DNA of 61,332 nt from a virus, in the IMG/VR virus record IMGVR_UViG_3300005253_000079, positions 1-61,332 of that record; one strand, written 5' to 3'. A program made the translations under genes and the position numbers. This document shows positions 9,259-18,600 of this stretch, one piece after another (position 1 is the first letter of the stretch; each line of letters begins with the position of its first letter). A model generated the notes under the pieces. The model saw nothing but the letters and a program-made list of their open reading frames with translations. It was not told the DNA's origin and did not search any database.

Positions 9259-10027
9259 GCCTGACTTCGGGACCGCCCGTACCAAGCCGCTGATCGAATA
9301 GCAGCCAGATCGACAGGGCTGAGTCCCTGTTAGGTCCAGAGCGATTCGTTGCAGCCGGGATTCCATTGATCCAGAGCCGAGACTCCTGCATCTCGTTAGT
9401 TGCTACGAGAACAGTGAACTCGGTCTGTGCTGTAATAGCTTCAGCTCCTGTTGAGTCTGTAACGCTAACGCTACCACCAGATCCTTCACCCGGAGCGGCG
9501 GTGGAGGCAGCGGCAGCTAGGCCAATATTTGTGTCGTCGTCAGTGTCTCTGACGGCTACAGCAAAATTCACTCGGTTTGGGTAGACGCTTGGGGTACTCT
9601 TAATTTCAATAACACCCTGAGCGTCATGCAGATGCTCTGCGTCTATGTCAGCAAAGCCAATCTCGAACTTGCCCCGAGTGATCTCATCAACAGACAGACG
9701 GGAAACTAGAGCGCACCGCCTATCTGCATGCCAGACTTGTCGGGAGCTGATCAGCTTTAGGGTTCGGTTTTCAGGACGACCCTTTATTGCTCCACTTGCG
9801 TAGATAGAGTCGAACTGCCAACCACCCAGATCAGGATCGTCAGGGCGCTCGCCCTGAACCCACCGAGAATCCAGATCATCTGCATCAAAATCGTCATGTA
9901 TAACGTATAGGGAGTCCCAAGCAATCTGCTCAAGAAGCGCCTCGAGAGGCGTTCGAGCTATTGCTGAACGCCTCAGAAGCTTTCTTGTACCGTGGTCGTT
10001 AGGAGTGATTAGAGCTGGTTCGCCCAT
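9215..10027 (-). CDS. Virion protein, shorter member of a paralogous pair
   Basis: 270 residues. The second half matches the 344-aa product encoded immediately upstream: K.FE(I/L)GFAD, AVAV.DTDDD, a late L.I(D/N)G/N hairpin with RSGP, and a C-terminal LDYI(R/K)AWQ(E/N)RA. The repeated aromatic beta-strand pattern suggests a concanavalin-like sandwich, which is inference. The start overlaps the upstream stop by one base. A structural or glycan-binding role is plausible. Confidence 0.65.
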   Translation of the reverse strand: MGEPALITPNDHGTRKLLRRSAIARTPLEALLEQIAWDSLYVIHDDFDADDLDSRWVQGERPDDPDLGGWQFDSIYASGAIKGRPENRTLKLISSRQVWHADRRCALVSRLSVDEITRGKFEIGFADIDAEHLHDAQGVIEIKSTPSVYPNRVNFAVAVRDTDDDTNIGLAAAASTAAPGEGSGGSVSVTDSTGAEAITAQTEFTVLVATNEMQESRLWINGIPAATNRSGPNRDSALSIWLLFDQRLGTGGPEVRLDYIRAWQERATLS

Positions 10028-11061
10028 TACACATCACTCAAGTCTGTACCAGCAGCCGCACGGTTCTGCCACGCCTTAATATAGTCAATACGCAACTCTC
10101 GAGCCGCATTAGAGCGACTCTGGACATAAACCCATATTCCCAACGAGGTAGTCGCATCAGGACCACTACGGACGACACCCTGGAACACGTTGTCAATCCA
10201 CAAACGACAGTCCCTCAGTTCATCAATCGCAACCATGTAGTTGTTAAATGTGGCTGCCACCAAAGAAGCAGGCGGTACTGTCATGGTCCAAGCAACAGCA
10301 TCGCCGGGGTTTCCCCCACCAGACCAGCCTGCGGAACCCGTCATTACAGTAGCAGTATTGCTCGTGACGAACAAGGTCTGACCTTCGGAGGTAATGGTAG
10401 CACCAACAAATTCGTTGACAGTAAAAGCGTGATCGGTGTCTGTTAGGGTTGTGTCGGTAGATGTCATGTTACCCGATGTTCCAACAATGGCACCAGAGTT
10501 GTTCGCAACAATACCTGGTGAGCTAGCAACCGAAGCTACTGCATCAGTACCGCCGTCTGTCTGTAGATCGACCGAAAGGTCGTCGTCTGTGTCAAAGACG
10601 GCAACCGCATAGTCAGCACCTGTTGATGTTGGAGTACCCTTGACTAAAACCTGACCTGCCACTACAGCATCCGCAAACCCTAGCTCAAACTTAGCAAGAG
10701 TAACAGCGTCCTGTAGGGTAGCACGGAAAAGAGCTACGGGTCGGCGATTACCAAGCCAGATCTCGTTGCTGGTCTGGAACATTCGAGCGTCTCGTTCGGT
10801 ATTGGCTCCACCGTCTCCGCCAATAACGCCACCAACCTGGTTAGCGATACGAATAAAGTCGACCTCGGCACCACCAGAGCTATTGCTAACAGTCCAGTCA
10901 TCAGTGTTTAAGACGCCCTGGAAGTCATCAAAGAGCGTGACTACATCTACTGTCTGATAGTCGAGGAGATGGAATAGGGGGTTGGAAGGACCGATTGCAT
11001 CCCGCAGTCTCGATCTGCGAAACATCCTCCCATGAAACTGATTATCGGGTCTCTCTGGCAT
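10027..11061 (-). CDS. Virion protein, longer member of a paralogous pair
   Basis: 344 residues. It shares the GFAD, DTDDD, RSGP and DYIKAWQNRA landmarks with the 270-aa product that follows, plus an extra segment at about residues 200-255 (two 'SxG' strands with TMTVPPAS). That insert has the look of a small added beta-domain. No catalytic motif is seen. ATG 11061 follows AAAAGGAG. Tandem paralogues suggest stacked or alternating structural subunits. Confidence 0.65.
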   Translation of the reverse strand: MPERPDNQFHGRMFRRSRLRDAIGPSNPLFHLLDYQTVDVVTLFDDFQGVLNTDDWTVSNSSGGAEVDFIRIANQVGGVIGGDGGANTERDARMFQTSNEIWLGNRRPVALFRATLQDAVTLAKFELGFADAVVAGQVLVKGTPTSTGADYAVAVFDTDDDLSVDLQTDGGTDAVASVASSPGIVANNSGAIVGTSGNMTSTDTTLTDTDHAFTVNEFVGATITSEGQTLFVTSNTATVMTGSAGWSGGGNPGDAVAWTMTVPPASLVAATFNNYMVAIDELRDCRLWIDNVFQGVVRSGPDATTSLGIWVYVQSRSNAARELRIDYIKAWQNRAAAGTDLSDV

Positions 11062-11102
11062 GACTTATTCTCCTTTTATACGCGCCACTATTTCAGGCGG
11101 AC

Positions 11103-11131
11103 ACTAGTCGATCAGAATGCTCCCGACTAGT
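11103..11131. other. Inverted repeat upstream of the paralogous structural genes
   Basis: ACTAGTCG (11103-11110) and CGACTAGT (11124-11131) form a perfect 8-bp stem with a 13-base loop between the 74-aa gene and the 344-aa gene. There is no U-tract on either strand. It may be an mRNA processing hairpin or a protein-binding palindrome. Confidence 0.45.
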
Positions 11132-11148
11132 TAGAGCTATATGCTAGC

Positions 11149-11373
11149 TTAGAAAGAAAGAGTCGGATCGCTCTGGCTAGTAAGGCCAGTATCGTCCTGG
11201 CTACAACAAACGCGAGCCGAGTTCATTACGAAGACAGTGCCTTTCTTGTCAATGTCTTCGCTGTCGCCCCAGAAGACCACAGCATTACCTTGCACAATAC
11301 GTGATAGGTGTTCTTTCTCTTCATCGGTCTCTGGATGCAACTCAATCCGTTCCGGTACTCCTGCAAGTTTCAT
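11149..11373 (-). CDS. Small conserved-looking acidic protein
   Basis: 74 residues starting MKLAGVPERIELHPETDEE. ATG 11373 is chosen because AGGAGGAG lies just upstream; a longer frame exists but lacks a site. It contains VVFWGDSEDIDKKGTVFVM and a CC pair. It is not recognised. Position between capsid-side genes and paralogous structural genes suggests a minor virion or assembly protein. Confidence 0.6.
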   Translation of the reverse strand: MKLAGVPERIELHPETDEEKEHLSRIVQGNAVVFWGDSEDIDKKGTVFVMNSARVCCSQDDTGLTSQSDPTLSF

Positions 11374-11436
11374 TACCAATCTCCTCCTATGTTGACTATG
11401 CACTAGCTATAAGATACCTTCAGGCTATTATAACCC

Positions 11437-12324
11437 TTATTCGCTCCTAGTGTCAACCTCTTCCTCAAGGATTCCCTTTAGCTCTCCCTGAGCGGCAACC
11501 TTGACAGCTCGCCCCGCAGGAGGCTTGAGACCCTGCTCGGCTATAATTGAGTTAGCTTCCTTACGGCTATAGCCGTGACTGCCATCTCGGTTAGGTCGCC
11601 TGAGGTGTCTCAGACAGACCATCGACAACTCTCGATCACCAGACATAAGGTACATCTCGAAGTCGCAGTCCTCACAGATAAATCGGCCCACCTCGTCAGT
11701 TCGATCTTCGTAGGACGGAAAAGTGAGACCTGAAATGGGAGGATCGACGTGCCACTTGTAGGCAATAACCTGAGCGAGAGGAAACTCCCTCGCACCACCA
11801 TTCTCGAGCATTGGGCAGAAGTCACTGCCAGGAGGTCCCTTACCGAGAGGAATGGGAGCAACTCCATAGGCTGTCAAAGCCTTAAATCCCTTTGATCCGT
11901 AGTTAACATACGATCCTACGTCCCGCCGTCCGCTGCCAGGAGCAGCCCCACCAGGGCCAGTTGTAACCCAACCAGCCATTAAACCACGATCGGGTCGTTT
12001 GTAATACTGCCAGGGCATACCAGACTGTCCAGCTTCCTTTAACTTCTGCTCATCACCCTGTACTTTACGCAGGCTCCCTAGCTCGGCTTGAAGCTGAACG
12101 ATCTGTTGCTGCATTGCAGCTAGTGCCGCTACCTCCCGGCCTTTAGTCAGGTCTGGTTTCGGAGAAACTTCAATCTTAGGCTGATTTAATTGTCTCTGCT
12201 CTGCTTCGGCAGCCTCAATTGACATTGGAGGCTCGTCAGACGTAGGTACGAAGTCAGGAAGCGCCTCGTTTGGATCATCCACTGCTGCGGCGTGTGGATC
12301 TTTTACCTTATTCTTAACTACCAT
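11437..12324 (-). CDS. Hypothetical virion-associated protein with coiled coil and Cys knuckle
   Basis: 295 residues. The Pro/Glu-rich disordered N-terminus (about 1-60) is followed by a coiled coil (AALAAMQQQIVQLQAELGSL, about 65-90). A GPGGAAPGSGRRDVGSYVN segment follows, and then a zinc-knuckle candidate FICEDCDFEMYLMSG ... MVCLRHL. The C-terminal YSRKEANSIIAEQGL looks like a small helix-turn-helix. It does not match a named family. Its location suggests a capsid-associated or DNA-binding role. Confidence 0.55.
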   Translation of the reverse strand: MVVKNKVKDPHAAAVDDPNEALPDFVPTSDEPPMSIEAAEAEQRQLNQPKIEVSPKPDLTKGREVAALAAMQQQIVQLQAELGSLRKVQGDEQKLKEAGQSGMPWQYYKRPDRGLMAGWVTTGPGGAAPGSGRRDVGSYVNYGSKGFKALTAYGVAPIPLGKGPPGSDFCPMLENGGAREFPLAQVIAYKWHVDPPISGLTFPSYEDRTDEVGRFICEDCDFEMYLMSGDRELSMVCLRHLRRPNRDGSHGYSRKEANSIIAEQGLKPPAGRAVKVAAQGELKGILEEEVDTRSE

Positions 12325-12857
12325 TATAATATATCTCCTTCTTTTTCCTTAGCGGAATCATATAGTATGCGACCTTTGTCGATAGGAGGTCCTAATGGAC
12401 CAAATACCATAGGATTGCGTGAGGCTTTTTCCTCAGCGATAATGGCGTCTCGATCCTTCAGGATCTCGATAGATGTCTTTGGACCCCAGAATATGCCTAC
12501 TATGCGATACTCTACTTCGCCCTGGGAGTCCTCGAGTGAAGTCTCTCTCGTTGTGGGAAGCTCGACAATGTCAGTACCAGTTTCAGGATCGTATACTCTC
12601 CTCTCCTTTCTCTTCCGCTTACCCTCCCAATCTATAGCATACCAAGCTGTAAAGTCTCCCTGTTCATTGGTTATCCACTTAGGAGCGATGGCAAGAGTAA
12701 GTCCCTGAAGTTCCATACAACGGACAAACAGCTCCTGGTTGCTTCCTAACTCCTGTTCTAGCTCTCGCCCACGAACACCATACTCAAGAGTGAGACTGCC
12801 AACCTTGGTAACAAAGTCGTACTCAGGAGACGCATCAACCTTTATCTGAATAGGCAT
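12324..12857 (-). CDS. Hypothetical protein of the head operon
   Basis: 177 residues, charged and soluble, with FTAWYAIDWEGKRKRKERR in the middle. Its start sits two bases from the stop of the 56-aa frame, and its stop overlaps the next start. No signature is recognised. The compact arrangement indicates co-translation with the surrounding head genes. Confidence 0.55.
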   Translation of the reverse strand: MPIQIKVDASPEYDFVTKVGSLTLEYGVRGRELEQELGSNQELFVRCMELQGLTLAIAPKWITNEQGDFTAWYAIDWEGKRKRKERRVYDPETGTDIVELPTTRETSLEDSQGEVEYRIVGIFWGPKTSIEILKDRDAIIAEEKASRNPMVFGPLGPPIDKGRILYDSAKEKEGDIL

Positions 12858-12859
12858 TC

Positions 12860-13030
12860 CTAATTTGACCTTATAAGCTGGAGGATCTTATGGTATAGGC
12901 TTGTTGATCCCTTTGCCGATGAAGACTGGCCGGGCTTTGTTACAATGCCCGACACGAGCAGAGCTGATACTACCTTGTCAGTCTGCCGGTTTGCAGACGG
13001 TACAATAGGCATTACGGAAGACCGCTCCAT
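12860..13030 (-). CDS. Small protein (56 aa) overlapping the 109-aa gene
   Basis: ATG 13030 to TAG 12860-12862, beginning MERSSVMPIVPSANRQTDK. A GGGGAG site precedes the ATG by four bases. It overlaps the upstream gene by 19 bases and ends two bases before the next start, exactly filling what would otherwise be a 154-base gap. It contains the hydrophobic stretch VVSALLVSGIV. Function unknown. Confidence 0.45.
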   Translation of the reverse strand: MERSSVMPIVPSANRQTDKVVSALLVSGIVTKPGQSSSAKGSTSLYHKILQLIRSN

Positions 13031-13341
13031 AGAACTCCCCGCACTCGGGGCGTCTCACTAACGGTAACGTTAATGAATGAGACGTTTGTGGATATTTCTA
13101 GTCCTTGATCAGCATACGCGTCTCCCTCCTCCAATAGAAGGTCTGACGTGGTTGCTGTTACGTCAAAGGCTACAGCGATCGCACCTGGTCCCTCATTGAC
13201 TATAGACACAATTCGCCCCTTCTTACCAGAGGGAACTGTTACTAGGTCTTCAGCCGTTCCTGCTACAGCGAGCGTTACGTTAAATGAAGTGTCCTCGTTT
13301 GCAAACTTCTGTCGTAGTACCGGACGAGTCTTTATTACCAT
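13012..13341 (-). CDS. Small beta-rich structural protein, possible capsid decoration
   Basis: 109 residues with alternating strands (VTVPSGKKGRIVSIVNEGPG, ISTNVSFINVTV), the pattern of a small beta-sandwich or head-fibre-like domain. It lies directly downstream of the capsid cluster. The ATG has a GAGGAG site 11 bases upstream that falls inside a predicted hairpin (13353-13367). Decoration function is inferred from size, fold pattern and position. Confidence 0.55.
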   Translation of the reverse strand: MVIKTRPVLRQKFANEDTSFNVTLAVAGTAEDLVTVPSGKKGRIVSIVNEGPGAIAVAFDVTATTSDLLLEEGDAYADQGLEISTNVSFINVTVSETPRVRGVLWSGLP

Positions 13342-13352
13342 ATTAACTTAGT

Positions 13353-13403
13353 CTCCTCTAAGAGGAGGGGGTCCTACTTGTATTTTTATAGCGCGGGACC
13401 CCC
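13353..13403 (-). promoter_or_regulatory. Two stacked hairpins, one sequestering the ribosome site of the 109-aa gene
   Basis: On the minus strand GGGGGTCC (13403-13396) pairs with GGACCCCC (13374-13367). Immediately after it CTCCTC (13367-13362) pairs with GAGGAG (13358-13353) across a TTA loop. The second stem contains the Shine-Dalgarno of the gene starting at 13341. No U-run follows, so translational control or mRNA processing is more likely than termination. Confidence 0.45.
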
Positions 13404-13444
13404 TGTATGTCAGAATAAATCCAACTGGTCGCGCTAATTAAAGG

Positions 13445-13561
13445 CTACTTGGTCTTGGTGCCAATCACCCGACCACCGGAGACGCCCTTGTTGGCAGAGC
13501 CAACTTCACGACTTCCACCGGAGCCTTTATTTTCCTTTCCAACTTGACCATGATCAGCCAT
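13445..13561 (-). CDS. Small Gly/Lys-rich protein (38 aa) downstream of the capsid gene
   Basis: ATG 13561 to TAG 13445, starting MADHGQVGKENKGSGGSRE and ending VIGTKTK. AGGAAAGG lies upstream at good spacing. It is Gly/Lys/Ser-rich and probably unstructured. It shares its MA.HG opening with the 15-codon frame just before it. Possible roles are nucleic-acid binding or capsid-associated peptide, but neither is shown. Confidence 0.55.
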   Translation of the reverse strand: MADHGQVGKENKGSGGSREVGSANKGVSGGRVIGTKTK

Positions 13562-13563
13562 AT

Positions 13564-13611
13564 TTACTTACCTTTCCTGCCTTTCTTACCCTTGTGTCCA
13601 TGTTTAGCCAT
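13564..13611 (-). CDS. Micro-ORF (15 aa) immediately after the capsid gene
   Basis: ATG 13611 begins one base after the capsid stop codon and the frame ends at TAA 13564. The peptide is MAKHGHKGKKGRKGK, extremely basic. There is only a weak AGGG upstream, so it would depend on reinitiation after the capsid gene. It could be real or chance. The similar opening of the next 38-aa product argues mildly for reality. Confidence 0.35.
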   Translation of the reverse strand: MAKHGHKGKKGRKGK

Positions 13612-13612
13612 C

Positions 13613-14521
13613 TTAGTTAGCCCTAATCAGGACTGCACCAAAGTCGCCCGGAGTGGGATCGCTGTCGGTCGGAGGCGTCTCAGCCGCCCAGATAGCCTCA
13701 GAGGCGTTATACAGATCATAGGCAACAACCCCATCAGAGAGGTTATTAAGAACAAACTGCTGACGCACCGTCGGCAGGATCTGGCGGATCAGGATAACCG
13801 CCTCGCGGTGGAGCAGAGCGCAATCGGACTGACCGCTCGCCGGAATCCGGAGCAGATTCGACCGGAAGGACGGAGCCGCGTAGAGCATGGGCAGAGTGGC
13901 CGACTCGATGACCGGCTTGTTGATAAAGTCCTTACTAGAAAACTTGTCGTTACCAAAGAGAGCGGCAACAGCGCCTGGACTCCAGATCCAGGATGTGTCG
14001 CCCTCATCAGCCGCAGCATCGGCAAGAAACTGCCACGACCGTCGCAGCACGGCGTCATCGGGCTCAGCACCCAAAGCACCAGTGATCTGCGAGAAGCTCT
14101 GGAAGAGGTTAGAAATACTGACCTCGACGCCCCTCATAAGAGCGTAACCGAGACCGTCTGCAATGTTCTTCCGTTCCTCATAGTTAGACTGAGCTGCAAC
14201 TACAGCATTCAGAAGAGCAGCCGCATACTCATAAGTCGAGATCGTGATGGACTGGAAGTTAGTCCCCGAACCCGTTGTACCAGGCTGCGACTGGAAGTGA
14301 ATGGTATTTGAGATACCTTCGGTCTTCGTCTGCGTGTCGTAGTTTGCACGGATCGGAATCTGTAGAGTCCGACCAATGCTCATTTCTGCTTCAAACTTGG
14401 TGTTGACGCGCTTGGAGAGCACCTCCTTAAAGGTGATCGCGTTGCGCGTGTCCTTTGACCAGATTGTAGGCAGAAAGGCAGCATGCGTAGTACTTGTCAT
14501 TTCTCTAGTCGTTACTGACAT
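13613..14521 (-). CDS. Major capsid protein (HK97-type fold expected)
   Basis: 302 residues, Ala/Ser/Thr-rich, following an acidic scaffold gene as expected. Landmarks include TFKEVLSKRVNTKFEAEMSI, a long central helix (EERKNIADGLGYALMRGVEV, about 115-140), WSPGAVAALFGNDKF and IRQILPTVRQQFVLNN. This pattern fits capsid proteins of the P22/N4-like HK97-fold group. The identification rests on context and pattern, not on an exact family match. It lacks a long N-terminal delta domain, consistent with a separate scaffold protein. Confidence 0.8.
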   Translation of the reverse strand: MSVTTREMTSTTHAAFLPTIWSKDTRNAITFKEVLSKRVNTKFEAEMSIGRTLQIPIRANYDTQTKTEGISNTIHFQSQPGTTGSGTNFQSITISTYEYAAALLNAVVAAQSNYEERKNIADGLGYALMRGVEVSISNLFQSFSQITGALGAEPDDAVLRRSWQFLADAAADEGDTSWIWSPGAVAALFGNDKFSSKDFINKPVIESATLPMLYAAPSFRSNLLRIPASGQSDCALLHREAVILIRQILPTVRQQFVLNNLSDGVVAYDLYNASEAIWAAETPPTDSDPTPGDFGAVLIRAN

Positions 14522-14550
14522 TTATACACGTACCTTTCTTATTTACTAAA

Positions 14551-15567
14551 TTATGTAGACTCGCCTAACCATCCCTGCTTGGACAGTTGGTCTACGATCG
14601 ACTGGGCGCGGGTCGTATTGCCCGCTGCTACAGCCTTGTCATACTGGTCCTCAAGATTGCCAGTGATCGGACCCGAAGACTTAGGAGTCTTAGGAGGAGC
14701 CTTCTCCTTAGCTAGTTTTGCTTTCGCAGCCGCGACAGCGTTCTTACCAACTATCTTCTCACCCGCAGTCTTGGCCTTTGACGCACGAGACTTTTCAATC
14801 TCCTGACCTTCGGCACGGCCTAGTCCTACAAGGGTTCGGAACAGACTGGTGAAAAAGTATGGTTTCGCGGCTTCAGCTTGTCTGGCGTCACCCTCCATTC
14901 GACGGAAGGTTTCTACCATTTCGGCAAGCTCACCAGCTTGATCCTCCGACAGCTCAGACAGCCCTTCGTCGCCATCAAAGACAGATGCCCAAGCCTTCTC
15001 AACGGCTGAGTCAAACTGTCCAGAGACGTGAGCGGAAACGGCAGTACCGTAGTCGCTCAAGTGCCCAACTACCTTTTCAGGATCGACGATATCGGACCGG
15101 AAGTCCTCTTGTTTCGCCGCCTTAGCTAGTTCAGCACGGGCTTCAGTGGCAAAGTCCGCGACAGCTTTTGCCGCAAGCTTGCCCCGAGTGACCAGATCCC
15201 CAGAGCGCGATTCAGTCTCGACGCTTCGGACTCTCTGAGAGACCTGTCGCTCAACTTCACGGCGAACCTGCTTTGAAACTTCGTCGGCGAGAGGCTTAGA
15301 CTTGAGAAAGCGATCTTTATAAGCTTCCCCAAGGGCATCAATCGTCTCGTCGTCTAGCTCGCCTGCGTCGTCTGCTTCCTCTTCCTCTTTGGTTTCTGCG
15401 TCGGGGTCCGGAGCCGTTTCAGATTCGTCTTCACTAGTCTGATCGGTATCCGGCTCTACCGAGGCTTCTTCCTCTGTGGATTCGGAAGTTGTCTTGGGCG
15501 CATCATCTTCTGCGCTGTCGTCACTAGCGGGCGTATCGCCCGTCTCGTCTGGATACAGACGTAACAT
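14551..15567 (-). CDS. Capsid scaffolding protein
   Basis: 338 residues. The first 75 are almost purely acidic (runs such as DDETIDALGE and KEEEEADDAGE). The middle is helical with long Glu/Arg/Ala segments, and the C-terminus is basic (AKAKLAKEKAPPKTPKSS). Acidic head, helical body and basic capsid-binding tail, directly upstream of the capsid gene, is the classic scaffold layout. The own promoter at 15594-15623 would give strong expression together with capsid protein. Confidence 0.8.
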   Translation of the reverse strand: MLRLYPDETGDTPASDDSAEDDAPKTTSESTEEEASVEPDTDQTSEDESETAPDPDAETKEEEEADDAGELDDETIDALGEAYKDRFLKSKPLADEVSKQVRREVERQVSQRVRSVETESRSGDLVTRGKLAAKAVADFATEARAELAKAAKQEDFRSDIVDPEKVVGHLSDYGTAVSAHVSGQFDSAVEKAWASVFDGDEGLSELSEDQAGELAEMVETFRRMEGDARQAEAAKPYFFTSLFRTLVGLGRAEGQEIEKSRASKAKTAGEKIVGKNAVAAAKAKLAKEKAPPKTPKSSGPITGNLEDQYDKAVAAGNTTRAQSIVDQLSKQGWLGEST

Positions 15568-15593
15568 TAGTTGACCTCCATTTGATCATCTGT

Positions 15594-15623
15594 ATTATAC
15601 ACTATGTCTCTCCTTTGTGTCAA
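15594..15623 (-). promoter_or_regulatory. Consensus sigma70 promoter for scaffold/capsid
   Basis: On the minus strand TTGACA (15623-15618), an 18-base spacer and TATAAT (15599-15594). Both hexamers are perfect. It sits in the 61-base gap before the scaffold gene. The -10 context TAGTGTATAATA is shared with the promoter before TerS. Confidence 0.8.
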
Positions 15624-15628
15624 TAGAG

Positions 15629-18600
15629 CTACCTCTGCTTTCGCTCTAGAATTATATCAGAGACGCTCCGATCACGGTAGCCCCACTTGATTACTAACTC
15701 GTTGATAGACGGATGTGCCTTCTGCCATCTACGGAGTTCCTGAACCATGATCTGATCAAAGCCTCGCACAATCGGGTCTCTCTTAACTAGAACTTCGGCT
15801 GGTTTAGCACCAAATCTCTTAGCTAGTTCCAGTTCACGCGATGCAACGTAGGCATTAACATCTTCAAACTGTGCAAGCTCTGGCTTCTTTGCCGTAACAA
15901 TATCCCAGGCTTGATCCTTACGATCAAAGTAGCCTGACTCGCGGATGACTTGACGGTCATCCTTTAGTTCCTTATATTCGGGAATCTTTTTAAGATCAAT
16001 CCCCAAATTCTCCACAATCGCGTCATTCCGCAGTGGTCCAACTTGAGCAAGAAAAGTATCCAACTCATCAAACAAAAGCTCGGCAGCATTGGGATCGGTG
16101 TCAGCGGTAGGATGCTTGTCAAAAATTTCAAAGTAGTCAAACATATCCTGTTTGAGGCCGGGTTCGTCAGGACGCTCAGCTTCCCTTAGACCAAAATTCT
16201 CGCGTAAGGAGTTGATTGCTGATCTCCCGCCCCTCGTGCGAAGAGCAACTGTATTTGCAGCCTCTCTAAACTGTCTCCCTGCATCCGGACCTCCTCGACG
16301 GAACGCTTCAGCAGCAGTAGTCAGATCTGCAACAGCCTGATCTGTCAACTCTCTTGACAACTCTCCAAGAATACGGCCCTTTACTCTCTCACCAATAGCT
16401 CCAAGCGCATCTTCGGATCGCTTCTCATATTCCTCTATAATCTCAGGGTGGCGATCCTCAAACCCATCCCGATCAAGAGGATGAAGTTCACCAATCCTCC
16501 GAGGTCCCCGCCCACCTAATTCTGGATAATCCTCTATATTGATAAGGCCCTGAAAAATATCATTGTCTAGCTCCTCAGCAACCTCGACAGATATAGGCGT
16601 GTAGGACTGCGATCCAATACCGACTGTTTCACTCAACCCAAGAGGAGTAGAGGGCCAACCACCTTCCTGGATTGCCTCAATTAGCGACTGTATTGCTAGT
16701 GGAACTATACGGTTAAAGGTTTCCGTTCGCACACTCTCCCAGCTCCCCTCAAGACGCTCTCCCAGGAAGTTCGTACCAGAATACAAGTCAGCTCCCAGAC
16801 CAGGGAAAGGAGCCATTTTAGAACGAATAAAGCGTCCCATAGTTTCAATAAAGCCTATATCTCTGGCCTCGCCGAGAGGATCGATCGTTGTGTTGGTTGC
16901 GATACGACCTGCAAGACGAATCATAGGCCCAAAACCGGCAGTAAGATCAATCCGAGTTGGTCCAATCTTCAGCTTACCCCAATCAGCAGAACGAGGATCC
17001 CACTCAACCTCAGCCAGCCCAGACGCATCAAACAGAGCGAGAGTTGTCATAACCGTTCCCGCATAACCAAGAAAGTGTTTGGCCGCAACCCTACGAACAT
17101 AAGGCGATGAGTGAAGTAGCTGCATGGGAGCCTGAACGCGAGAGGCCTGGAGACGAGCAGCATATAATATCTGGTTCCACAGCCGCGCCTCCTGTTCGAG
17201 AGGACCAAGAGTTCCGCGCCCAGTAAGACGGCTAATGCCACGGCCCATTGCTGTAACATCTTCGAGTGTACCAGCACCGAGACCTTTAGCTATTCCTGTT
17301 CCGCTCAAAATATCCTTACGATACATTTTATATAGATCGAGTCGGAGTTTTGCAAGGAAGAGGCTATAAGAGTCAGCAGTAGCACGGATGACTGGAGGCA
17401 GTTTGAGACCAAGAATCTCAGGCTCGAGTAGGAAGCGTCCTACGAATGAATGCTCAGCATCAGTGAGAATCGTCTCTTCAATAAGCTCGACTCCCGCACC
17501 GCGCTTAGATATTTTTTCGGCAACCTCAACTGCAACTCCATCCGCCTTGGCCGACTCATATAGAGCATCATCAACTATCCCACGCGCATAAGCAACGGTC
17601 CACTCTCTATTCCCAAGACTACTAGCCCATACCCGAACAGATCCTACAGCAGATCTTGTCCACTCTTTAGGAGCCATTAGACCCAACGCGCCCTGCCTAA
17701 GCCAAGCCGAGAAGTCCAGCGGCCCAAACCCGGATAAGAAGACACGCTGGATGTTCACAATCTGGAACAACTCACGCCCTGCCTGTTTAAGAGGACTATC
17801 AAGTGCCTTAATCATAGATCTGGAAAAGTCTTCACCGAAGACATTGCGAAGAAGAGTTCGCTCACCACTGGCAACATCGTAGCCATCGAGCAGCTTAGTT
17901 AGTGCATCAATTGCATTACCTGCTGAGAGCCTTTGTCCAGGCCCATAGTGATTTGCAATCTGAGTCTCCAGATCAACAATCTCATCGGCTGTAAAGAACT
18001 GACGTGGCGGGTCGATCGTAGGCAGCTTTCGCTTACCTTTCAATCCACCATAGAGAGCACTAGTTAGTTCACCAGGCTTACGCCCCTCTTTAGTCAGGAC
18101 CGCCTCGAACTGTCGAGACGCCTTTGCAACTGCGGCCTCTAGACGCTTCTGGGCGATCGCACGTTGCTCTGAGCCAAGACGCTGAGCACCGCGAAGAACC
18201 TGCTTTAAGCGATCGACCGGACTACCAGTCTGATTGGGCTGGAGACGGTGCAAACGTCCACCAGGGAGAGCCGAAGCAGCCTCATCTTGTAGTCGTCCTA
18301 ACTCCTCAGCCCCTTCGGGGGGCTCTGCCCGTGCTCGTTCACTAGTAACCTGGTCCAGATCCTTCTTGGCCTTGTCTACAGCCTTTTTCGCACGAGTAAC
18401 CACCTGCTTGTTTTTCTTAGCTGCCTTTGTTCCAATACCAGGGACTCTCTTAGCCTGTGCCGCAGCGAGACGAGCTTGAGCGTTCTGAAAGCGACCTTCC
18501 GCAGTTGATACAGCTTCACGAGCCGGAGCAGCTCGTTGGAGAGGCACCTCTACGGTTTCGGTTGCCTCAGAAGCAGCAGCTCCCTGAGGGCGAGAGGGAA

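Noticed and set aside
13544-14311. 255-aa frame on the plus strand
   Set aside because: Lies antisense to the capsid gene and reflects its codon bias.
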